From Bacteroidaceae bacterium (GTDB lineage Bacteria > Bacteroidota > Bacteroidia > Bacteroidales > Bacteroidaceae), in NCBI GenBank assembly GCA_016292545.1, contig JAEDIG010000005.1, positions 1 through 47,922 of the forward strand: 47,922 nucleotides of DNA, in the 5' to 3' direction. The notes under the pieces are model-generated. The model searched no databases, was not told the origin of the DNA, and saw only the letters and a program-made list of their open reading frames with translations. Made by a program: the position numbers and the translations under genes. This document shows positions 17,777-24,267 of this stretch, one piece after another (positions within the stretch are counted from its first letter, which is position 1; every line of letters begins with the position of its first letter).

Positions 17777-19360
17777 TTAATCCTTCATTGGAGCCTTCTC
17801 TATCTTGCAGGTGTGCTGCTTGGTTGCCTTGTCGTAGCTGATGCCCACGAGCAGGATGTCGCCCGTGTAGTCGGCTATCTTCGAAGGATAGTTCTTCTGT
17901 TTGATCTGGCTGATGGCGGTGTCGGCCGAGTGGTTGAACTTCAGCTCTATGACGAGGGCAGGCTTCCCCACATTGCGACGGGGAATCATCACCAGGTCGG
18001 CATAGCCCTTGCCCGTGGCATACTCACGGTGGATGACATACTCGTTCTTCGCCCATATATAGGCGATGGAGAGCACGCAGGCGAGTGAGTTCTCGTCGTT
18101 GTAGGCAAGGATGCTGGTGTGCTCGTCGTGGGCCTGGCCAATGCCTTCTGCCACGGCCTGTTCGTCCGCCGATAGGGTGGCGGAGAGGAGGTTTTTGGAA
18201 TCTTGTATTGTTTTGGCCAGTGCGTTCCATGCGGTTGCCTTAATGGCGTTGTTCATTTCATCGGCCACCTCCTTGTTCGGGATGTAGCATTCCCATGCTT
18301 CATTGTCGTATGCCAGATATCCAAGATGAATCAACACGGTGAGCACATCATTCTTGCTGTTCACTATGCGCATGTCGTTCTTGAACTCTGTGGTGTCCAC
18401 ATACACATGTTCTCCTGCGAGCATCCTGATGATGTCGTCCTTGAGCCCGTCGAAGTTCATCTGGATATAGGTCTTCACGGAGTCGTAGGCCCCCGTGGTG
18501 GACCAATAGCTGCCATACTCCTCATCGTTGATTGCCCTCATCACGGAATAGGGATTGAAGATGCGCGACTCCTTGCCTATGCGGTAGCCGTCATACCATC
18601 GTTCCATCTCGGCCATGTCCATTGCATGCCGTCGGCAAAGCATCTCCACTTCATCGTGGGTGAAGCCCAGCGTCTTCGCCATCTTTCCGGGGCGGATCAT
18701 CGTGTATTCGCGGAAATTGTTCAGTGCCGACTCGGTGTTGTACTTCTTGATGGGCAGTATGCCCGTGAGGTATGCCCCGGCAAAAACGGTGTTGGAGCCG
18801 GAGCCTTTGAAGAGCCGGCGGAGCAGGTCCACGTATGCCGTGGTGATATGCTCGTCCGATCCCATCTCGCGCAGGATGGCGTCCCATTCGTCGATGATCA
18901 TCACAAAGCGGTCGCCCGTGCTCTCGCTGATGCGGTAGAGGATGTCCATCAGGTCATCCCGTTCCATTGTTTTTGTGTCGGGGAAAACATTCAGGACCTC
19001 TTCCATTATGTCATGCTGGGCAAGGCTCGCTATGTCCTTTTCATTCCTGTATTTCGTTGTGAAATCAGTCATGTCAATGCTTATGACATAGTACTTGTTG
19101 AGATAGGTTTCAAAGGTTGCATCCTTCTCGGCCTCCAGTCCTGCAAAGAGATCGCGCGAGTCGCACGACTTGTCGTAGTATGCACACAGCATCTTGGCTG
19201 CCATCGACTTGCCGAAGCGTCGGCAGCGGGTCATGCAGCTATAGCGGTGCTCGGAGTTGAGCGTAGCGTTGATTAGTGGTATCAGCGATGACTTGTCCAC
19301 ATATTCGTGAGCCACGATGTCGCGAAACTCACTGTTGCCTCTGTTGATGTATGTTCCCAT
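17777..19360 (-). CDS. AAA-ATPase-like/PD-(D/E)XK nuclease-like protein (PF09820/DUF1703 type)
   Basis: A 527-residue cytoplasmic P-loop protein of a family abundant in Bacteroidetes and of unknown role. The N-terminal half is the predicted AAA-ATPase domain: CMTRCRRFGKSMAAKML in place of a classical Walker A, YVISIDMTDF, and Walker B-like RFVMIIDEWDAI. The C-terminal part has the PD-(D/E)XK-like core KGYADLVMIPRRNVGKPALVIELKF with the Asp and Glu-x-Lys. The start is set at 19360 because a promoter lies at 19409-19440; an open frame reaching 19657 would run through promoter and tandem repeats. It diverges from the ATPase gene at 19673. Confidence 0.82.
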   Translation of the reverse strand: MGTYINRGNSEFRDIVAHEYVDKSSLIPLINATLNSEHRYSCMTRCRRFGKSMAAKMLCAYYDKSCDSRDLFAGLEAEKDATFETYLNKYYVISIDMTDFTTKYRNEKDIASLAQHDIMEEVLNVFPDTKTMERDDLMDILYRISESTGDRFVMIIDEWDAILREMGSDEHITTAYVDLLRRLFKGSGSNTVFAGAYLTGILPIKKYNTESALNNFREYTMIRPGKMAKTLGFTHDEVEMLCRRHAMDMAEMERWYDGYRIGKESRIFNPYSVMRAINDEEYGSYWSTTGAYDSVKTYIQMNFDGLKDDIIRMLAGEHVYVDTTEFKNDMRIVNSKNDVLTVLIHLGYLAYDNEAWECYIPNKEVADEMNNAIKATAWNALAKTIQDSKNLLSATLSADEQAVAEGIGQAHDEHTSILAYNDENSLACVLSIAYIWAKNEYVIHREYATGKGYADLVMIPRRNVGKPALVIELKFNHSADTAISQIKQKNYPSKIADYTGDILLVGISYDKATKQHTCKIEKAPMKD

Positions 19361-19408
19361 AACCGTTCTTTTGTGAGCCAGCGGGAGGCATATCCCCCCA
19401 TTCTGCTG

Positions 19409-19440
19409 CAAAGATAATGGTTTTATCTTGAACGGCCAAG
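19409..19440 (-). promoter_or_regulatory. putative promoter of the DUF1703-type ATPase
   Basis: On the minus strand CTTG (19440-19437), 20 bases, then TATCTTTG (19416-19409), about 49 bases before the ATG at 19360. Confidence 0.65.
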
Positions 19441-19538
19441 CGTATGCCCCCATTTTTTTCTGCGGTGGGGTATACGGGTGTGCGGGCATGAATTTTGGGA
19501 GAGGGGAATAGGAGACCGTATAAGGCATACAAATGAAG

Positions 19539-19629
19539 AAGATTTGGGGATTTTCCGACATTTCGGCGAAAAAGATTTGGGGATTTTCCAACATTTTGAA
19601 GAAAAAGATTTGGGGATTTTCCAACATTT
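19539..19629. repeat. 33-bp tandem repeat between divergent ATPase genes
   Basis: Three copies of a conserved 25-base core, AAGATTTGGGGATTTTCC followed by A/G, ACATTT, start at 19539, 19572 and 19605: an exact 33-base period. The 8-base linkers differ. The third copy supplies the TTTG used as -33 box of the plus-strand promoter. Read on the minus strand it could encode an 11-residue repeat, but a promoter lies downstream of it, so it is taken as non-coding. Confidence 0.92.
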
Positions 19630-19640
19630 CCGTATTTTTG
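19609..19640 (+). promoter_or_regulatory. putative promoter of the DUF4143-type ATPase
   Basis: TTTG at 19609-19612 (inside repeat copy 3), 20 bases, then TATTTTTG at 19633-19640, ending 32 bases before the ATG at 19673. Confidence 0.65.
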
Positions 19641-19672
19641 CAGCAGAATAGCAGCAAAAATGGTCATTAGTT

Positions 19673-21004
19673 ATGGTGTTTAAAAGAAAGATATATGACA
19701 GAATGCTCAAGTGGAAGAATGAGCAAGACGGAAAGACGGCCCTTTTGATTAAGGGAGCAAGGCGGGTGGGGAAATCCACTATAGTAGAAGACTTTGCCAG
19801 AAACGAGTACAAATCATACATTTTGCTTGATTTTGCCAATGTGTCAAAAGAGGTGAACAGCTGGTTTGATGATTTGTCGGACCTTGATTATTTCTTCATG
19901 CGGCTTCAGCAGCTAAAGAATGTTGTGCTGTACCGCCGTGAATCTGTCATCATATTTGATGAGGTACAGTTGCAACCCCTTGCACGCCAGGCCATCAAGT
20001 ATCTGGTGAAGGACGGCAGATACGACTACATAGAAACGGGCTCCCTCCTCACGCTGAAAAGAAACGTGAGGGATATTGTAATACCAAGCGAGGAAACCCG
20101 GCTGACACTATATCCTATGGATTATGAGGAATTCAAGTGGGCGTTGGGAGACAATGTGACAATGCAGCTCATCAAGGACAATATGACAAAACTGCGCCCG
20201 TTTGGTGATGCTGTGCACAGAAAACTTATGAGGGACTTCCGGCTGTATATGCTGGTGGGTGGTATGCCACAGGCGGTTGACGCGTATCTTGCCGACAAGA
20301 ACTTGTCCAGAGTGGATGCCGTAAAGCGGAGCATCATTGAGCTATATGAGGATGACTTCAGGAAAATAGATCCTACTGGTCGTGCATCCAAACTGTATTC
20401 GGCAATACCTGCCCAACTAACCGGCAATGCGTCCAGATACAACGTCTCGGGTACAATCGGCGTTACCCGACAAGATACTGTAGAATCCGTAATAGCTGAT
20501 ATGGAGGATTCCATGACCATCAACATCGCCTATCATGCCAATGACCCGAGTGTGGGGATGAATCTGCATCGCAATGTGTCGCGCTACAAGATGTTCATGT
20601 CAGATACCGGCCTGTTTGTCACCCAGGCATTCAAGGACAAGGAATTCACCGAGAATATCATATACCAAAAGCTTCTCAGTGACAAATTGTCTGCCGATAT
20701 GGGTTATGTGTATGAAAATGTGGTTGCACAAATGCTGAAATGTTCGGGCAATGAGTTGTTTTACTACACCTTTGCAAGTAAAACGAGCAACCATCTGTAT
20801 GAAATAGATTTTTTGCTGTCTCACCACTCAAAAATATGTCCGCTTGAGGTCAAGTCATCGAGTTATAAGAGGCATGTGTCCCTCGATTTCTTTTCGGAAA
20901 AATACTCAGACAGGATAGACAGGAAATACTTGATTTACACCAAGGACATAGGCAAGGAGAAGGATGTGATTTTCCTGCCTGTTTATCTCGTGCCGTTCTT
21001 GTAG
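19673..21004 (+). CDS. AAA_14/DUF4143 ATP-binding protein
   Basis: A 443-residue P-loop ATPase of the MNS-like AAA clade. Walker A is GARRVGKSTIVEDF near residue 28, Walker B VIIFDEVQLQP near 93, and a sensor-like ETGSLLTL follows. The DUF4143 region (about 200-360) is followed by a PD-(D/E)XK-like tail, YEIDFLLSHHSKICPLEVKSSS, with Asp and Glu-x-Lys. Proteins of this build are widespread in Bacteroidetes and have no settled function; DNA- or conflict-related roles have been suggested from domain content. Base composition is clearly more AT-rich than neighbouring housekeeping genes, a sign of transfer. It diverges from the DUF1703-type gene across the 33-bp repeats. Confidence 0.87.
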   Translation: MVFKRKIYDRMLKWKNEQDGKTALLIKGARRVGKSTIVEDFARNEYKSYILLDFANVSKEVNSWFDDLSDLDYFFMRLQQLKNVVLYRRESVIIFDEVQLQPLARQAIKYLVKDGRYDYIETGSLLTLKRNVRDIVIPSEETRLTLYPMDYEEFKWALGDNVTMQLIKDNMTKLRPFGDAVHRKLMRDFRLYMLVGGMPQAVDAYLADKNLSRVDAVKRSIIELYEDDFRKIDPTGRASKLYSAIPAQLTGNASRYNVSGTIGVTRQDTVESVIADMEDSMTINIAYHANDPSVGMNLHRNVSRYKMFMSDTGLFVTQAFKDKEFTENIIYQKLLSDKLSADMGYVYENVVAQMLKCSGNELFYYTFASKTSNHLYEIDFLLSHHSKICPLEVKSSSYKRHVSLDFFSEKYSDRIDRKYLIYTKDIGKEKDVIFLPVYLVPFL

Positions 21005-21096
21005 CACCCTGCCCCAATGCAGTAGACATCATCCTTCAGGTGAACCATGACCCGCGTGTACTGTGTACGTAATCCCGTCAGAACGGTCGTTCATGT

Positions 21097-21184
21097 CGCG
21101 TGCTCCGAAGGGAGAACGCGTGTACTCCGAACGGAAGACGCGTGTACTCCGAACGGAAGACGTGTGTCCTCCGAACGGAGCACG
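21097..21184. repeat. 22-bp palindromic tandem repeat
   Basis: Four units, CGCGTGTACTCCGAACGGAAGA and variants: 21097-21116 (20 bases), 21117-21138, 21139-21160 (identical to the second) and 21161-21182, then CG. Each has a TCCGAACGGA-like dyad; unit 4 has a perfect CTCCG-AA-CGGAG. It lies between the converging ends of the DUF4143-type gene and the GH76-like gene. Confidence 0.9.
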
Positions 21185-21224
21185 ATGCAATGGTAGAGGG
21201 AGCATAAGTACGGATGACCAGCTT

Positions 21225-22631
21225 TCAGAACTGGGCAAGGTAGAGAGCCAGCATGGCATAGTCGGAGGCAAAGGACAGCTGGGCCATTGTGTCGGCATGA
21301 GGCTGTTCGTCGGGATGCCAGCCCCCGACAAGGTCGGCAGGCAGGAAACCGGGAGCAGCCAGATGGTGGGCATAGGCATGGTCGAGTGTCTGCTGGGCAC
21401 GCATCAGATAGGTGTGGGTGGCCTCGATGTGGGGAGCTGCAGCGATGTACCCTCTGAGCAGTACGTCGTTGAACCATGGGCTGCCGCTGGGACTGGCATC
21501 TGTGGGGCCGGCCTTGTAGGGGAGTTGCCACAGGGAGCCGTGCTGTGTGGCAAAGAAGGTATAGGAGAGGGGGACAATCTGCTCCAGGTCGTGGAGGAAT
21601 GCTTCCCGATGGGTGGCTGCATAGAGGTCGGCTGCTCCGGAGATGAGCGTGCCTGTGTTGTAGGTGTAGGGTTTTCCTCCAGGCTGTCCAAGGGGAGCAT
21701 GCGACCTGAAGGTCTGGCCGTTGATGGTGTGGAAAGCCACTTGGCCCCCACCGCCTTCCATGTCGTGGCACACGCCCTTTTCGGGCATCAGATAGTGCTG
21801 CTTGTGATATTGGTAGATGCGGTCGGCCATGTCCAGATAGTAACTGCTTTTGCGCACACGCTTGGTGCGGATGGTGCCATCGGGGAGGAGAGAGGTTCGG
21901 GTCGTTCGCGATCGCTTGCCCTTGTATATCCTGGAGAGCCACACCAGTGGCGACACCATGGGGCCGTTGCTGCATGCATGCTTGGAGGTGTAGCCCGGTC
22001 CCCAGGTGATGCCTCCGTGTTCCTGGCCTTGGGCATCCAGTGTGCAGTCCCATCCGTCCAGCACATAGGCTGTGAGTTCCTCTGCCCGCTCCAGATAGGC
22101 CTGCTCTCCTGTAAGGCGATGGGCACGCAGCAGTTCGCGCACAATCCACATCTGGTCGTCGTATACGTTGAGGATGCCGTCCACCTGTGCCTGCCCTTTG
22201 GCGGCTGCCCGGTTCACACCATAGGGCGACCATTCGGCCTGGTGGCGTGTGTAGGAATCAAGGCGGAAGGTTCCCTTGTAGTAGTCCATCCCCTGAAACA
22301 GCTGGTGGAAGCGTTGGGCATAGCGCGGGAAATGTTCCTGATAGAGCTGGGGGTTGCTTTGCCGGAGGCCTTCCAGTGCCTCCATGATGCTGACTGTGGC
22401 CTCGAGTGCCGTGGTGTATTCCCATACACTGACCAGACGGGAACTGCTACGCTGCTCCTGAAGGTCGAAATAGAACGACAGACGCTGTTCGCCGTTGAGC
22501 GTGTCGAGGCTGTGGGTAAACACGGCATCGGCCAGGGCGATGGCCTTGCGGAGATTGTCGGACGGGCTTTGGGGGCGGGCCTGCAGGGCCAGCAGCCAGA
22601 AGAGGGTGCATAGAAGGATGCGTACGGTCAT
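21225..22631 (-). CDS. GH76-like glycoside hydrolase (alpha-1,6-mannanase type), exported
   Basis: A 468-residue (alpha/alpha)6-barrel protein with a signal peptide ending near ALQARPQS. The family's paired catalytic aspartates are in NVYDDQMWIVREL. Other GH76-like segments are GGITWGPGYTSKHACSNGPMV, YHDMEGGG-like VCHDMEGGGGQVAF, YTYNTGTLISGAADLY and the C-terminal FLPADLVGGWHPDEQ. GH76 enzymes of gut Bacteroidetes cut alpha-1,6-mannan of yeast and related glycans. It follows porX by 35 bases on the same strand; no SusC/SusD pair is nearby, so this is not a classical polysaccharide utilisation locus. Confidence 0.82.
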   Translation of the reverse strand: MTVRILLCTLFWLLALQARPQSPSDNLRKAIALADAVFTHSLDTLNGEQRLSFYFDLQEQRSSSRLVSVWEYTTALEATVSIMEALEGLRQSNPQLYQEHFPRYAQRFHQLFQGMDYYKGTFRLDSYTRHQAEWSPYGVNRAAAKGQAQVDGILNVYDDQMWIVRELLRAHRLTGEQAYLERAEELTAYVLDGWDCTLDAQGQEHGGITWGPGYTSKHACSNGPMVSPLVWLSRIYKGKRSRTTRTSLLPDGTIRTKRVRKSSYYLDMADRIYQYHKQHYLMPEKGVCHDMEGGGGQVAFHTINGQTFRSHAPLGQPGGKPYTYNTGTLISGAADLYAATHREAFLHDLEQIVPLSYTFFATQHGSLWQLPYKAGPTDASPSGSPWFNDVLLRGYIAAAPHIEATHTYLMRAQQTLDHAYAHHLAAPGFLPADLVGGWHPDEQPHADTMAQLSFASDYAMLALYLAQF

Positions 22632-22666
22632 GGGTGGAATGTGTTGTGCTTGATGTGTATTTATAT

Positions 22667-24214
22667 TTATCTTTTTTTGCCTTGCATGGTGACGAGGGGG
22701 ATGAGCATCTCCTCCATGCTGATGCCTCCGTGCTGGAAGGTGTCCTTATAGTATTGCACGTAGTGGTTGAAGTTGTTGGGATAGGCGAAGAAATCCTTTC
22801 CTGTGGCAAAGATGTAGGTGGAGCTGAGGTTGGGGCTGGGAAGACCGGCCTGTGCGGGATTCTTTATCTCGAACACCTCCTTGGGGTTGTAGGAGAGGCT
22901 CTTGCCCACCTTGTAGCGCAGGTTGGTGTTGGTGTTGCGGTCGCCAATCACACGGATGGGGTTGATGGTGGCTATGCTGCCGTGGTCGGTGGTGAGCACC
23001 ACACGGTAGTCGCTGGCCGAAAGGATGCGGAAAAGGTCGGCAATGGCCGAGTGGCGAAACCAGCTGAGGGTGATGCTGCGGTAGGCTGCCTCCCCTGGGG
23101 CCAGCTCGCGCACCATCCGGCTCTCTGTGCGTGCATGGGAGAGCATGTCGATGAAGTTGAGCACCACCACGTTGAGGTCGTATTTGCCGAAGGAAGGAAA
23201 CTGCTGCAGCAGCTTTTCGGCGGCCTGCGAGTCGTTGATTTTGTGATAGGTGAAGGTGTACCGCTTGCGGTAGCGCTCAAACTGGGTCTTGATGAGCGGA
23301 GCCTCGTTGAGGTTCTTGCCTTCCTCGGAATCCTCGTCCACCCACAGGTCGGGAAACATCTTGCTGATTATCTGAGGCATGAGTCCGCTGAAGATGGCGT
23401 TGCGGGCATACTGGGTGGCGGTGGGGAGAATGCTGCAATAGAGCTCCTCCTCGATGTTGAAGAGGGAGGAGATTTCGTTGTAGATGATGCGCCACTGGTC
23501 GTAGCGCAGGTTGTCGATAACCAGCAGGAACACCTTCTCTCCCTTGTCGAGATGGGGGAAGATGCGGCGTTTGAAGATGTCGGGGCTCATGATGGGGCGC
23601 TCCTCGGGGTTGATCATCCATCGCATGTAGTTGCGGCGGATAAACTTGCCAAACTCCTTGTCGGCCTCGGCCCTTTGCATGGACAGCATCTCCTTGATGC
23701 CGCTGTCCGTCTCAGACAGCTGCAGCTCCCAGTACGTGAGCCGCTTGTACACTTCTATCCATTCCTCGATGGTGAGCGAGTCGTTGATTTGCATGCCTAT
23801 CTTGCCAAAGTCCTGCTGATAGGCCGACTGTGTGACCTCGGTCACAATCTCGCGCTGGTGGATGTTCTTCTTGAGCGAGAGCAGAATCTGGGTGGGATTG
23901 ACCGGCTTTATCAGGTAGTCGGCAATCTGCGAGCCGATGGCCTGGTCCATGATGTGCTCCTCTTCGCTCTTGGTCACCATCACGATGGGTGTGCCGGCAT
24001 TCACCTCCTTGATGCGTGCCAGTGTCTCCAGCCCGTTCAGTCCGGGCATGTTCTCGTCGAGCAGAATCAGGTCGTAGTCGGTTGCGGCACACCGTTCGAT
24101 GGCGTCATAGCCATTGGTCACGGTGTCCACTTCATAGCCCTTGTGCTGCAGGAACAGCACGTGTGCCTTGAGCAGGTCTATCTCGTCGTCTATCCACAAT
24201 AGTCTGTAACTCAT
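22667..24214 (-). CDS. porX: type IX secretion response regulator PorX, receiver plus PglZ domain
   Basis: A 515-residue two-component regulator of the type IX secretion system. The CheY-like receiver (about 1-120) has the acidic pair in WIDDE, phospho-acceptor Asp53 in LILLDENMPG, and conserved Thr/Lys in MVTKS and YLIKP. After a helical linker, the PglZ/alkaline-phosphatase-fold domain (about 205-515) carries FLLVIDNLRYDQW, LPTATQYARNAIFSG, NFIDMLSHAR and LTTDHGS with metal-binding Asp/His. In Porphyromonas gingivalis PorX works with PorY and SigP and the effector domain is a nucleotide phosphodiesterase. It is directly downstream of porW. Confidence 0.94.
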   Translation of the reverse strand: MSYRLLWIDDEIDLLKAHVLFLQHKGYEVDTVTNGYDAIERCAATDYDLILLDENMPGLNGLETLARIKEVNAGTPIVMVTKSEEEHIMDQAIGSQIADYLIKPVNPTQILLSLKKNIHQREIVTEVTQSAYQQDFGKIGMQINDSLTIEEWIEVYKRLTYWELQLSETDSGIKEMLSMQRAEADKEFGKFIRRNYMRWMINPEERPIMSPDIFKRRIFPHLDKGEKVFLLVIDNLRYDQWRIIYNEISSLFNIEEELYCSILPTATQYARNAIFSGLMPQIISKMFPDLWVDEDSEEGKNLNEAPLIKTQFERYRKRYTFTYHKINDSQAAEKLLQQFPSFGKYDLNVVVLNFIDMLSHARTESRMVRELAPGEAAYRSITLSWFRHSAIADLFRILSASDYRVVLTTDHGSIATINPIRVIGDRNTNTNLRYKVGKSLSYNPKEVFEIKNPAQAGLPSPNLSSTYIFATGKDFFAYPNNFNHYVQYYKDTFQHGGISMEEMLIPLVTMQGKKR

Positions 24215-24267
24215 GTCTGTATGTTGCTTTCGCTGAATATAGGTTTTCTGGCTGTTGTCATTCTCTC

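Noticed and set aside
19361..19657. N-terminal extension of the DUF1703-type ATPase through the tandem repeats, giving an 11-residue peptide repeat
   Set aside because: A well-formed minus-strand promoter (19409-19440) lies between the extension and the gene body, and the family starts at the MGTYINRGNSEF methionine.
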